Program-made: the position numbers and the translations under genes
Part shown: positions 26,286-34,657 of the stretch, one piece after another
How positions within the stretch are numbered: the first letter of the stretch is position 1
How the letters are laid out: each line of letters opens with the position of its first letter
From: Sphingobacterium yanglingense
GTDB lineage: Bacteria; Bacteroidota; Bacteroidia; Sphingobacteriales; Sphingobacteriaceae
Assembly (NCBI RefSeq): GCF_004363245.1
Contig: NZ_SNYV01000011.1
Coordinates: 620,001 to 684,000 of the forward strand
Length of the DNA: 64,000 nucleotides
Reading direction: 5' to 3'
Notes under the pieces: model-generated
What the model was told of the DNA's origin: nothing
The model's input: the letters and a program-made list of their open reading frames with translations, nothing else
Databases searched by the model: none

Positions 26286-26309
26286 TACGGATTGTAAACT
26301 GAGGGGAGC
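26263..26309. repeat. Perfect 19-bp inverted repeat built from divergent operator copies
   Basis: 26263-26281 and 26291-26309 are exact inverted repeats with a 9-base centre. Each arm contains one GTTTACAAT / ATTGTAAAC half, so leftward and rightward operator copies face each other. There is no T-run and no gene ends here, so a terminator is unlikely. Confidence 0.8.
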
Positions 26310-26356
26310 AAATTGTAAACAGATAAATTGACTCGAGCCTTGTTTTAGCATCTTTG
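26287..26356 (+). promoter_or_regulatory. Putative LytTR operator and promoter of the 26364 gene
   Basis: ACGGATTGTAAAC (26287-26299) and GCAAATTGTAAAC (26308-26320) are 21 bp apart. After 28 bp comes CATCTTTG (26349-26356), one mismatch to the -7 consensus. TTG at 26328-26330 could be the -33 box. ATG follows 7 nt later. Confidence 0.7.
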
Positions 26357-26363
26357 CCCCAAT

Positions 26364-26945
26364 ATGTTAAGAAAAAAAAGCCTTACCCTAACAGCTGAAG
26401 AAGAGGCAGGTGCAGAGTTTACGCCAACACAGATTCTATTTAGAGCCCTCAATCAGCGCAACTATAGACTAGCAATTGTATTGATTATTCTTGCGATTAT
26501 AGTTCCTGCAGCTATTTTCATGGCTATTGTAATACATTATAACATTACCGATTTGAGTAGGGGGCAGGTCATATCCTTTCTGGCAGTAGGTGGTATCATC
26601 TCATTTTTTATCGTAGCTTTTATCTTCTCTAAATTCTTGGCAGAGAATTTCACCATGACCTTCCATAACAGTTGCATTGCAGTTCAGTCTAGCAACACAA
26701 TCAGTAATTTTGATTTTGTCCATCTCGAAAGCTTTCAAATATGGAATAATTCCGACTATTCCAAGCTTATTATCCGTCATGACAATCAGGTCATAAAATA
26801 CCACGTTGGATTTGCTAATCTCATCAAGACAACCCCTATTTTAGCAGCAGAAGACACACTAGACATTGTCTTTAGCCCACAGCTCGGCTTTACCAAGCAC
26901 ATTGCAAACCAAAAAGGCATTAATATAATTACCTATACCACCTAG
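26364..26945 (+). CDS. Small membrane protein of unknown function
   Basis: 193 aa. A polar N-terminus (about 35 aa), two membrane helices (LAIVLIILAIIVPAAIFMAIV and VGGIISFFIVAFIFSKFL), then a ~100-residue soluble beta-rich domain that may be a PH-like or YcxB-like fold (FTMTFHNSCIAVQSSN, FQIWNNSDYSKLIIRHDN). No family recognised with certainty. It is a single-gene unit with a strong LytTR-type operator. The PH-like tail resembles the tail of the divergent DKNYY protein in layout. Confidence 0.75.
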   Translation: MLRKKSLTLTAEEEAGAEFTPTQILFRALNQRNYRLAIVLIILAIIVPAAIFMAIVIHYNITDLSRGQVISFLAVGGIISFFIVAFIFSKFLAENFTMTFHNSCIAVQSSNTISNFDFVHLESFQIWNNSDYSKLIIRHDNQVIKYHVGFANLIKTTPILAAEDTLDIVFSPQLGFTKHIANQKGINIITYTT

Positions 26946-27126
26946 AAGTTTTTTTCTAACAATCGACGCTTCCACTCAACCCCATTAGACCGTTTTTTCA
27001 ACGGGCTGTAATCACTAACCATAGTCTTGTTGCTTCCAGGAGGGAGGAGCACCATTAGCCTTGCCAAACTTAGTGTGGGCATCAGCATAAGCCCCCTTCG
27101 ATCGCCAGACGGAAACCACCAGTCAG

Positions 27127-27196
27127 GCGGATCGTAAACTGGAAAAAGCGGATTGTAAAACCATCGTTGTATTCCCATTCTTATTACATTACTTTG
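27127..27196 (+). promoter_or_regulatory. Putative LytTR operator and promoter of the 27217 operon
   Basis: GCGGATCGTAAAC (27127-27139) and GCGGATTGTAAAA (27148-27160) are 21 bp apart. After exactly 28 bp comes TTACTTTG (27189-27196), one mismatch to TAnnTTTG. TTG at 27167-27169 is a fitting -33 box. This is the clearest operator pair in the window. Confidence 0.72.
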
Positions 27197-27216
27197 AAAC
27201 ACAAATCAAACTATCA

Positions 27217-27921
27217 ATGGGAAAATCCACAATCTCTAAAAAGAAAAAAACAATGTTTATCCTTCTGGCGGCAGCGAGTATACTGCTCATATTTGTATTT
27301 GTTGCAAACGCAATTTACGTCAAGCAAAATGAGACTCTCTTATACAAAATCCAGCAGCACCTTACATATAATAGCGAGGACTGGGCAAACTATGAGAATA
27401 ACCAAAAGATCTTAGCCAGTAATCCCCCGAGTGAATCGGCTATTACTGAAGTTTTGGCAGCACCGGACAAATATGATTTATACCCGGTGAACCTAGAAAC
27501 AGTGCCTGAAAAATTCAAAAAAGAAGAAATTGAAAAGATAAGGAAGGCTAATTTCGCTGCATTAAGGGCTGCGAAAAACGGACCTGACAATGAAGATGCC
27601 CAGACTGCATTAGTTCGTTTTGTAGGTGAACAGCTGACCGAGGCTATCATTCATCAAAAGCTAAATATCAAAGTTGGCACATGCTACGAAAACCCAGAAA
27701 AGGAGAATAACTTCCAGTGTGTCAGCTGTATGATTCTACTGTACAATAGAGATAAAAACAAATGGGTAGAAGCCCCTAACGGTGACAATTTTATGCGCAA
27801 TGCCTATGATTTCGCTCAAGGTTCCGAGGGGGGCATCTGGGAGGCCCGCGACCTCAGCATGCGCATCCCATTTGACAATGCGTTATTCAAAAAATACAGT
27901 CCAATAGGCATCTATAAATAA
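27217..27921 (+). CDS. Membrane-anchored exported protein of unknown function
   Basis: 234 aa. KKKKTMFILLAAASILLIFVF is an N-terminal anchor or uncleaved signal, followed by an exported helical domain with a Cys cluster (VGTCYENPEKENNFQCVSC). No family recognised. First gene of a three-gene unit (27217, 27954, 28531) with gaps of 32-37 nt. Confidence 0.72.
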   Translation: MGKSTISKKKKTMFILLAAASILLIFVFVANAIYVKQNETLLYKIQQHLTYNSEDWANYENNQKILASNPPSESAITEVLAAPDKYDLYPVNLETVPEKFKKEEIEKIRKANFAALRAAKNGPDNEDAQTALVRFVGEQLTEAIIHQKLNIKVGTCYENPEKENNFQCVSCMILLYNRDKNKWVEAPNGDNFMRNAYDFAQGSEGGIWEARDLSMRIPFDNALFKKYSPIGIYK

Positions 27922-27953
27922 CCATTAAAACTAATTATTCTAGTAAACAAGAT

Positions 27954-28493
27954 ATGTTTAGATTTTTTAAAGAATTATTCAATACACCCAAAAGCAACCT
28001 GGAGGAAGAGCTAATAACAACAACGACCAATCCAGACACCGTGCTTAGTGATCTTGTCTGGGCTTTCCAACGTAAGCCTTACGATTCGCAAACAGAGTTT
28101 GATGAAGAGATCTCACGCTATCAAAAAGACATACTTCGAGCTCGGGCCTACTGGAAGGGGGACGAGACTGTCATCCATGCCCCAGAGATAGAAATCTGTT
28201 ACGAAGCTTGGATTACAAGTATAGACGATTTAAAATCCAATGAAGAGTTACTGGATGACAAAGAGGAGGTTTTTGATGAAGACAACGAAGAAGACGGTTT
28301 TTTCCAGGTAGAGATTTCCGCTAAACTACAGGCAGCTAATGGCAGCAGCTTCTCCGCTTTGGATATCATGTACCAAATGGAACATCAAGTAAGCAACAAG
28401 GAGTTGGGCGACCATATCTTCTTCGAAGGATTCCGTCGCGCACAGGACTATAACGGGCCTCTTCCATTGTACCATATGGTATGTGGGAGTTAG
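27954..28493 (+). CDS. Acidic cytoplasmic protein of unknown function
   Basis: 179 aa, soluble, with a very acidic middle (LDDKEEVFDEDNEEDGFFQVE) and a helical C-terminus (LDIMYQMEHQVSNKELGDH). No signal, no motif I recognise. It lies between two membrane-protein genes in the LytTR-linked operon. Confidence 0.7.
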   Translation: MFRFFKELFNTPKSNLEEELITTTTNPDTVLSDLVWAFQRKPYDSQTEFDEEISRYQKDILRARAYWKGDETVIHAPEIEICYEAWITSIDDLKSNEELLDDKEEVFDEDNEEDGFFQVEISAKLQAANGSSFSALDIMYQMEHQVSNKELGDHIFFEGFRRAQDYNGPLPLYHMVCGS

Positions 28494-28530
28494 TCGCCCA
28501 GTATCTTTTAAACTACTAAACTTTAATACC

Positions 28531-29169
28531 ATGTTATTTATTTTCGGCACAAAAACGATAGGAAAAACAATCAAAACAGGCTCTTTTTATTGCCCCCAAT
28601 GCGACGACAATCGCCCTTATCAATTACAGAATCATAGACGTTATTTCTCCCTTTTCTTTATCCCTGTACTTCCACTTGAAAAGCAGGCTGATACACTATC
28701 TTGCGATTTCTGCAGAACTGCTTACGTTCCGCAGTCTATTTTATCGCCTTCTGAGTATATACCCACGTATTTAAATGGCGATATAGAAAACCAGCGATTA
28801 GCGTCTTTTGGCAAACGCATAGGCAGTTATTTGATAGACCTTATCCTATTGGTACTGCTCAACTTCCCATTGGCCATCCTTGCTGGCAAAATGAGTGCCT
28901 ATCTACCCAGCAATTACATTCTAGTATTTACACCGGTATGGCTACTCTACTTCTTCTTGATGGAATGGTTGCTCCAAGGAACCCTTGGCAAGAAAATCGT
29001 TGGAATTAAAATTGAAAGCGAGAACAAAAAACGATCGATCTCCGTATTCCAATATTTTATACGCAGCGTTATCAAGATGATACCCATCATCAATATCATC
29101 TTATTCTTTAACGACAAGCGCAAAGGTTGCCACGATTTTGCTGCCCATACTGTCGTCGTAGAATCATAA
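28531..29169 (+). CDS. Zinc-ribbon plus RDD-family membrane protein
   Basis: 212 aa from ATG 28531. The frame extends upstream to 28483, but that would overlap the previous gene. Residues about 18-75 form a zinc ribbon (FYCPQCDD ... LSCDFCRTAY). Residues about 95-205 are an RDD domain: the first helix starts with Arg (LASFGKRIGSYLIDLILLVLL), the Gly-Lys signature GTLGKKIVGIKI is present, and three membrane helices are expected. RDD proteins are small membrane proteins, some linked to ion transport. The role here is unknown. Last gene of the operon. Confidence 0.82.
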   Translation: MLFIFGTKTIGKTIKTGSFYCPQCDDNRPYQLQNHRRYFSLFFIPVLPLEKQADTLSCDFCRTAYVPQSILSPSEYIPTYLNGDIENQRLASFGKRIGSYLIDLILLVLLNFPLAILAGKMSAYLPSNYILVFTPVWLLYFFLMEWLLQGTLGKKIVGIKIESENKKRSISVFQYFIRSVIKMIPIINIILFFNDKRKGCHDFAAHTVVVES

Positions 29170-29277
29170 TTAATAATAAGAACTATAAAATGGACGATAA
29201 TTTCCTGAAAACAACTGGATGAATCCGAATAATGACGTATTATTTCCGTTATAAACGTAACAAAGAAGCTGTCCTAT

Positions 29278-29311
29278 ATTTACAATTCGCTGTTTATAAA
29301 TTACAATCCGC
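29278..29311 (-). promoter_or_regulatory. Putative LytTR site upstream of the two-component genes (minus orientation)
   Basis: On the minus strand GCGGATTGTAATT (29311-29299) and GCGAATTGTAAAT (29290-29278) are 21 bp apart. They point away from lytT, and no -7 element is found 28 bp beyond, so autoregulation or repression seems more likely than activation. A further single ATTGTAAA (29382) has no partner. The rest of 29170-29414 shows nothing else. Confidence 0.5.
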
Positions 29312-29414
29312 ATTATTTCACTAAAAAAACGTCTTTTTTCAAAAATCGGCATGATTATTAGTTAGTAGAACAATATATATAATTGTAAATTCGCCCCCTG
29401 AAAATAACCAGCTA

Positions 29415-30161
29415 ATGATAAAAACAGCTATAATTGAAGATGAGCCTGCCGTACGGGAGGAAATCATCTATTTGTTACGCGACGAGAAAGACATTGAAAT
29501 AATAGGCTGGGCAGATAGTGTTTCCACTGCTACCGAGTTGATTGAGCAAACTCAGCCCGACCTATTATTAATGGATATACAGTTAGGCGATGGTACTGCC
29601 TTCGATGTTTTAAAAAAACTAAACCCTGTTCCTGAAAACATCGTATTCATAACAGCTTATAACCAATTTGCCATAAAAGCCATCAAATATGGCGCACTTG
29701 ACTATCTTTTAAAACCTGTAGATCAAGAAGAATTAACTGAAACTTTAAGCCGTTACCGCAGTAAAAGGGACAAAAATCCACAATGGGCACAGCAACTCAA
29801 TCTGGCTCAAGAATCATTAGCCACTGCCAATGTATTACCCGAGCATATTACGTTGAGTTCGCTCAACAATGTACGTGTTGTGGCAGTAGCTGATATACTA
29901 TACTGCAAAGGAGATGGTCCTTACACCTTCTTTTTTCTTAATAACGGCAAAAAAGAACTCGTTTCCAAGCCCCTCAAATACTATGAAGATCTATTGCCCG
30001 CACCTTACTTTTTACGCAGCCATCAGTCTTATCTAGTCAATAAAAACTATGTATCAGGCATCAATCGGTCCGAGTTTATCGTTCTCAAAAACCAAGAGGA
30101 AATCCCTGTATCTTCCAGAAGAAGAAATTATATAATTAACCTATTATCGGCGAATAAATGA
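29415..30161 (+). CDS. LytTR-family response regulator
   Basis: 248 aa. The receiver domain (1-120) has the acidic pair at residues 8-9, phospho-acceptor Asp54 (LLMDIQLGDG), Thr80 and Lys100 (LLKPVD). The C-terminal LytTR DNA-binding domain (about 140-245) ends with the typical FLRSHQSYLVNKNYV and a PVSSRRR strand. LytTR domains bind two 9-10 bp direct repeats spaced two helical turns apart, as do the repeats found across this island. Translationally coupled (ATGA) to the sensor gene. Not orthologous to a named regulator that I can state. Confidence 0.93.
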   Translation: MIKTAIIEDEPAVREEIIYLLRDEKDIEIIGWADSVSTATELIEQTQPDLLLMDIQLGDGTAFDVLKKLNPVPENIVFITAYNQFAIKAIKYGALDYLLKPVDQEELTETLSRYRSKRDKNPQWAQQLNLAQESLATANVLPEHITLSSLNNVRVVAVADILYCKGDGPYTFFFLNNGKKELVSKPLKYYEDLLPAPYFLRSHQSYLVNKNYVSGINRSEFIVLKNQEEIPVSSRRRNYIINLLSANK

Positions 30162-32074
30162 GATACTCGTTACGCTACCTCTTAGTTCTATATCTATTTG
30201 TACAAGCCTGTCAGAATAAGCCAAACGAAGAAGTCGCTAAAAATACGTTAGCTACACAAATCAAAGAGCTTAACGATATCAAGCCGAATCCAGGAAATAT
30301 AGATTCACTGATGACTGTTTGGCATGAGCTGGACAGAAAAGCAATAGAAGGAAAAGACACCGTTCAGTCTACAGATATTAAATACAATCTAGCTCGTCTA
30401 TACGCTATAAAAAAAAGTGATTCTGCACAATACTATGTGGAGCAGGCCCTAGAGCTTATAGAACCTACGAATGGCAATCTAAAACAAAAAGCCCTTATTT
30501 ATAATGGAATGGGGAATATCTGGGCGGAAAAAGCAAAAGAACACCAGGCAAACTATTACTATAACAAAGCAGCGGCAATTGTATTGAGCGACAGCACTGT
30601 ACCTTTATCTCTTGACGCTAGAGGTATTATGCTACTATCAGCGGCACAAAGTAATAGAATCTTATTCCAATTCGACCTGGCACGTAAGATGCACGAAGCA
30701 GCAATACCGATTACTGATAGTCTGCCTGAAGGTCACCTTTACAAACAGCGTGTTCTCGTACAGTCCATACAGATGATGGCCCTGGACAATACACCGGCAG
30801 ACACTATGAAAGCTTATCTGGACAAGCTTGAAGTACTTCATCATGAGCAGCCTATGTCTTATGACATCAGCTTTTACTATGAGTGTAAAGCCAAGTATTT
30901 TGACCGTATAAAACAGTTTGACTCACTGTATTATTACCAAGAAAAGAAAAACCAACTCGATGAGGAGCGCTTCCAGTTCTCTACCATCAATAGTGTTTCA
31001 GTCAATACCATGTTTATTAGCTATGTCAATGTAGCTGCAACATTGATTACGCTCAAACAGCCAGCAAAAGCTTGGGAGGCATTTATAAAGGCCGGACGTA
31101 TCATGAAAGAACACGAAGACCTTATCGACACCAACAACCAGATTCTTTATCAACGCAATCTAGCTTCTCTGTACCAACTGGAAGGTAATAATGAATTGGC
31201 GTTTACTATGATGAATGGCATCTACCAGCTTCAGCGCGAGTTTTATCAGTCCAAAAACAATCAAGCCGTAGCGGAGATGAATGCTTTGTATCAACTGCAG
31301 GCCAAAGAACGCTCTATACGTACCTTGAACGACCAAGTTGCTATCAATAAATTGCAATTACAAAAGAATAAACTCTTACTCACTATCACCGTATTGACCG
31401 TAGTACTTCTTGTCGGTGGTATATGTTTCCTGTATTACTTCTTCCAACAGCGAAAAGCGAGACAAGAGAAAGAGAAAATACTGTTACAACAACAACTACT
31501 GCGCACCCAGATGGAGCCACACTTCATCTTTAACACTCTCGCTGCTGTACAGAGCTTCGTTCGTCTGGACCGAAAAGACATTGCTATCAAATACCTCAAT
31601 CGCTTTAGCCGACTGCTCCGAAGCAGCCTAGAACTTAGCCGAGAGAAAGAAGTCCCCCTTGATGAAGAAATCGAAGCCCTAGACAATTACCTCAGTCTAC
31701 AGCAGATGCGCTTTGAAGATGCATTTGCTTATGAACTGAATATCCCTGACGAACAGGATCTTGGTGCAATAATGATTCCTCCGATGCTCATACAGCCCTA
31801 TGTCGAAAATGCAGTCTTACATGGTGTAGACTTTAACGAGCGTACCGGACGGGTTGTAATTAACATGAAGCTACAGGATGATGTCCTTGAGGTTACTATC
31901 ACAGATACAGGTAAGCTGCAGGAACATAAAGTCAATACACATCGATCACTTTCTGGAGCAATCAGTCAGGAACGTATTATGTTATTGGGCAAAAAAGCCA
32001 AAATAACAAGTGGCCCCACTGAAGGAGGGCTAGGGACTAAAATCGTTTTGCTAATTCCTGTTGTCTATGCATAA
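30158..32074 (+). CDS. TPR-containing sensor histidine kinase (His_kinase / LytS type)
   Basis: 638 aa. The N-terminus is a signal with a possible lipobox (LFVQAC, Cys18). The sensing part (about 30-400) is built of TPR-like helical repeats (ALIYNGMGNIWAEKAKE, NLASLYQLEGNNELAFTMM). One membrane helix at about 405-428 follows, then the His_kinase domain with the conserved QMEPHFIFN (His455) and the ATPase motif LIQPYVENAVLHG and ITDTG. TPR sensors paired with LytTR regulators are typical of Bacteroidetes. The signal is unknown; a periplasmic TPR region suggests a protein or peptide ligand. Confidence 0.92.
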   Translation: MRYSLRYLLVLYLFVQACQNKPNEEVAKNTLATQIKELNDIKPNPGNIDSLMTVWHELDRKAIEGKDTVQSTDIKYNLARLYAIKKSDSAQYYVEQALELIEPTNGNLKQKALIYNGMGNIWAEKAKEHQANYYYNKAAAIVLSDSTVPLSLDARGIMLLSAAQSNRILFQFDLARKMHEAAIPITDSLPEGHLYKQRVLVQSIQMMALDNTPADTMKAYLDKLEVLHHEQPMSYDISFYYECKAKYFDRIKQFDSLYYYQEKKNQLDEERFQFSTINSVSVNTMFISYVNVAATLITLKQPAKAWEAFIKAGRIMKEHEDLIDTNNQILYQRNLASLYQLEGNNELAFTMMNGIYQLQREFYQSKNNQAVAEMNALYQLQAKERSIRTLNDQVAINKLQLQKNKLLLTITVLTVVLLVGGICFLYYFFQQRKARQEKEKILLQQQLLRTQMEPHFIFNTLAAVQSFVRLDRKDIAIKYLNRFSRLLRSSLELSREKEVPLDEEIEALDNYLSLQQMRFEDAFAYELNIPDEQDLGAIMIPPMLIQPYVENAVLHGVDFNERTGRVVINMKLQDDVLEVTITDTGKLQEHKVNTHRSLSGAISQERIMLLGKKAKITSGPTEGGLGTKIVLLIPVVYA

Positions 32075-32108
32075 TGCTCGGAGACTATAAATAAAACAGG
32101 GGACGGGC

Positions 32109-32483
32109 TTATTCCGTTACGTTTAGGAGATTCTTGTTTTTCACAATAAGATAGCGTTGTTTTTCCAAGGGTAAAAAACCGTACTCGTAAACGAAGTAGT
32201 AAGTCTGTCCCTTTGATGTTAGTAAGTCATGGGTATGATACTCCTTGTCAAACCCCAGAGTGAGTAGCCGGTCTTCATTCACCTGTACCATCTTCTCATT
32301 CCTGAGCAGTCCCAATAGTATTTTTCTGTTCTTATAAAGCTGCTTATTGATTTTTCGAACGATATTGTTATCATCCGTATTGCGACGGTTATTGTAGCTA
32401 CTACGACAAGCATCATTACAAAAACGCTTATCAGAACGCCCTTTAATAGGGGTCAGGCACTCCAAACACTCTTTCTCTTTCAT
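32109..32483 (-). CDS. Zinc-binding DUF2116-like protein
   Basis: 124 aa. The N-terminal 25 residues hold C-x-x-C (ECLEC) and C-x3-C (FCNDACRSSYNNR), the compact zinc ribbon of small Bacteroidetes proteins annotated as DUF2116. The rest is helical and then beta (KGQTYYFVYEYGFLPL). It lies divergent to ssb. The shared intergenic region carries an inverted repeat that could regulate it. Function unknown. Confidence 0.75.
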   Translation of the reverse strand: MKEKECLECLTPIKGRSDKRFCNDACRSSYNNRRNTDDNNIVRKINKQLYKNRKILLGLLRNEKMVQVNEDRLLTLGFDKEYHTHDLLTSKGQTYYFVYEYGFLPLEKQRYLIVKNKNLLNVTE

Positions 32484-32498
32484 AATTTAACTTTCATT

Positions 32499-32528
32499 TA
32501 TCCGTTTATATCCGATTATAAACGGATA
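32499..32528. promoter_or_regulatory. 12-bp perfect inverted repeat between the zinc-ribbon gene and ssb
   Basis: TATCCGTTTATA (32499-32510) and TATAAACGGATA (32517-32528) flank a 6-nt centre. Partial copies of ATCCG follow. It lies 16 nt upstream of the leftward start, and 39 nt before a -7 element (TAATTTTG, 32567-32574) that points to ssb. An operator is more likely than a terminator. Confidence 0.5.
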
Positions 32529-32653
32529 TAAACGATTAACATCCGACTATTCGTTATAGCTGGTTATAATTTTGGTTAACCCTTTGGCAATCAATTCAGA
32601 AATTGCTGCAGGTGAAATTACTTATATTTTTTGATAATTTAAATTTAATGAAA

Positions 32654-33034
32654 ATGAATGCTTTAATGAATCAAGTCCAGCTTATTGGACGTTTAGGTGC
32701 TGATGCGGAAATCAAAACTACAAGTCAAGGAGCTAGAGTCTCTAATTTCAGAATCGCCACGAATGAAAGACTTAAAATGAACAATGGACAATGGAGAGAA
32801 CTTACCCAGTGGCACAGCTGTGTAGTATGGGGGGAACTAACCAAAATAGTGGAAAGATTTGGTCACAAAGGAAACTTGTTTATGATATCTGGCGCTTTAC
32901 AATATCATGAATATACAGATTCTCAGGGTATCAAAAGAAACGTTGCCGAGATCAAAGTGAGTCAAATATTAGTACTGGATAGCTCCAGATCAGGAATACC
33001 AAGCGAGGTAGAAGAACAGGAAGAGATTGTTTAA
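32654..33034 (+). CDS. ssb: Single-stranded DNA-binding protein
   Basis: 126 aa from ATG 32654 (MNALMNQVQLIG). ATGs at 32648 and 32666 are alternatives; the family start is MN..NxVQLIG. The OB fold is recognisable (VQLIGRLGADAEIK, VSNFRIATNE, WHSCVVWGEL, GNLFMISGALQYHEY), and a short acidic tail (VEEQEEIV) would bind partner proteins. It coats ssDNA in replication and repair. Shorter than the usual 150-180 aa because the Gly-rich linker is missing, so it may be a secondary SSB. Confidence 0.92.
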   Translation: MNALMNQVQLIGRLGADAEIKTTSQGARVSNFRIATNERLKMNNGQWRELTQWHSCVVWGELTKIVERFGHKGNLFMISGALQYHEYTDSQGIKRNVAEIKVSQILVLDSSRSGIPSEVEEQEEIV

Positions 33035-33059
33035 AAATATCCCAGCCACATTTAACAAA

Positions 33060-33093
33060 AAAGCCGGAACTTCTCCTGAGAGAATCCGGCTTT
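33060..33093. terminator. Bidirectional terminator between ssb and alkaline phosphatase
   Basis: AAAGCCGGA (33060-33068) pairs with TCCGGCTTT (33085-33093). The minus strand continues with a six-T run, so it mainly serves the leftward phosphatase gene. Confidence 0.8.
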
Positions 33094-33114
33094 CGTTAAA
33101 ACTAACTTTATCAA

Positions 33115-34524
33115 TTAAAAATCGAAGCCAGCCACTTCGGCTATCTTCTTAGGAATATCCGTATTGTCCAGCTTTTGATGGAATGTTTCAGCGCCCTGCC
33201 CAATAGCATATACCGGTACATAGGCTGCAGAATGATTTTTAGAAGACCAAGCTATACTGCCCAACTTATTCAGCAATTCAATGCTGAGTGTTGCAATCTT
33301 GTCGTCACTAGCGTACAGACTTTTTTCAGTTTCATTGTGATGATCAATAAAACTCTTTTTATAGGCCTCATAAATAGGAGCTTCTGCTTTTTCCGACACC
33401 TTTAATACAGACCATAGTCCAAGGTTATCACCTAGCAGCTTCTTCACTTCATCCCAACCCGCATTTGGATTATTTTTTCTCAGCTCACCTATTTTAGCTG
33501 ATAGCGCACCTTGCGATACCTTTTGATGTGCCAATACCTTCGTATTCAATGTAGAACTCCCGTTGCCTATTCCCAAACCACCTGTCTCATGGTCAGCAGT
33601 CACCACGATAAGTGTCTCCTTCGGATACTTGCGGTAGAATTCATAAGCAAGTTTTACTGATTCATTAAAATCCAATACTTCATGTATAGTTGTAGCAGCA
33701 TCATTCGCATGGGCAGACCAATCGATCTTACCACCCTCCACCATCAGGAAGAATCCTTTATTATTATTCGTGTTTAACGAGGTGATAGCTGCTTGAGTGA
33801 TATCTGCCAATTTAAAATCACCAGCTTCCTGGTCAATGGAGAACTTGAGCGCATCTGCGGCCGTGCCATCAATATTCATCAATATCATGCGTTGTCCTTT
33901 GTTTTTCTCCTTATCGAAGCCCGCTTTACCTTTTACGATTTTATATCCTGCCTTTTCCAATTGAGGAACCAGTGCGGGCATTTCTTTTTTGTCAAATGAA
34001 GTATTCGGTTTTAAGAATCCAGAACCTGCAAAGAAATCGAAATTAGATTTGATAATATCCTTTCCGATCTCGTAATACATATCCCTATCAGCTTGATTGG
34101 CATAAAATGAGGCAGGGGTCGCATGATCAATACTCACGCTTGTCGTGATTCCTACCTTCATACCTTTTTCTTTGGCAGCATAAGCGATACTTTTATAAGG
34201 AATAGTACCTGTGCTATCCATACCTATCACACCATTCTTCGTTTTCCTTCCCACCGCCAAAGCAGTACCACCAGCACCGGAGTCTGTTACTCCATGTGAC
34301 AACGAGTTCGTGGATGCAAAACCAACGTAAGGAAATTTAGTAAACACCAAGGGTTCTGTACCATTCACACCTTTCAACTCAGCTTGATGGATTTCGGCCA
34401 AATTAACTTGGTTCAATCCCATACCATCACCAATCAGATAGAAGATATACTTAGGTTGCTGTCCAAATACATGAACGCTAAAAATAATAGATAAGAATAG
34501 TAAAGAAAATCTTTTCAACAGCAT
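33115..34524 (-). CDS. Secreted alkaline phosphatase
   Basis: 469 aa from ATG 34524 (MLLKRFSLLF). An in-frame ATG at 34557 is upstream of the -7 element and cannot be transcribed from it. Signal peptide to about VHVFGQ. Active-site groups are visible: IGDGMG (metal Asp), the nucleophile Ser in TDSGAGGTAL, DWSAHANDA, TADHETGGLG and KNHSAAYVP. It hydrolyses phosphomonoesters outside the cytoplasm for phosphate supply. It is a PhoA-fold enzyme of the Bacteroidetes type. No pho-box was looked for with a model. Confidence 0.92.
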   Translation of the reverse strand: MLLKRFSLLFLSIIFSVHVFGQQPKYIFYLIGDGMGLNQVNLAEIHQAELKGVNGTEPLVFTKFPYVGFASTNSLSHGVTDSGAGGTALAVGRKTKNGVIGMDSTGTIPYKSIAYAAKEKGMKVGITTSVSIDHATPASFYANQADRDMYYEIGKDIIKSNFDFFAGSGFLKPNTSFDKKEMPALVPQLEKAGYKIVKGKAGFDKEKNKGQRMILMNIDGTAADALKFSIDQEAGDFKLADITQAAITSLNTNNNKGFFLMVEGGKIDWSAHANDAATTIHEVLDFNESVKLAYEFYRKYPKETLIVVTADHETGGLGIGNGSSTLNTKVLAHQKVSQGALSAKIGELRKNNPNAGWDEVKKLLGDNLGLWSVLKVSEKAEAPIYEAYKKSFIDHHNETEKSLYASDDKIATLSIELLNKLGSIAWSSKNHSAAYVPVYAIGQGAETFHQKLDNTDIPKKIAEVAGFDF

Positions 34525-34545
34525 AGTAAATTTAAATAGTTTGGT

Positions 34546-34553
34546 CAAAGATA
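34546..34553 (-). promoter_or_regulatory. -7 element (TATCTTTG) of the phosphatase gene
   Basis: Minus-strand TATCTTTG matches TAnnTTTG, 21 nt before the ATG at 34524, and fixes the choice of start codon. Confidence 0.6.
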
Positions 34554-34657
34554 ACATTGGAATATAAAGTTATTGTTAAACTACACAAATAAAACCACTC
34601 AAACAAAAACGTTACACCTTTGTTAAGCTATATGGTAACCAATAAATTTGTAACGTT

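Noticed and set aside
26942..27202. 86-aa minus ORF between 26364 and 27217 genes
   Set aside because: It covers the LytTR operator and promoter of the 27217 operon and has no sensible composition or start signal.
29378..29390. Additional LytTR site before lytT
   Set aside because: ATTGTAAA is present but no second copy is found 21 bp on either side.
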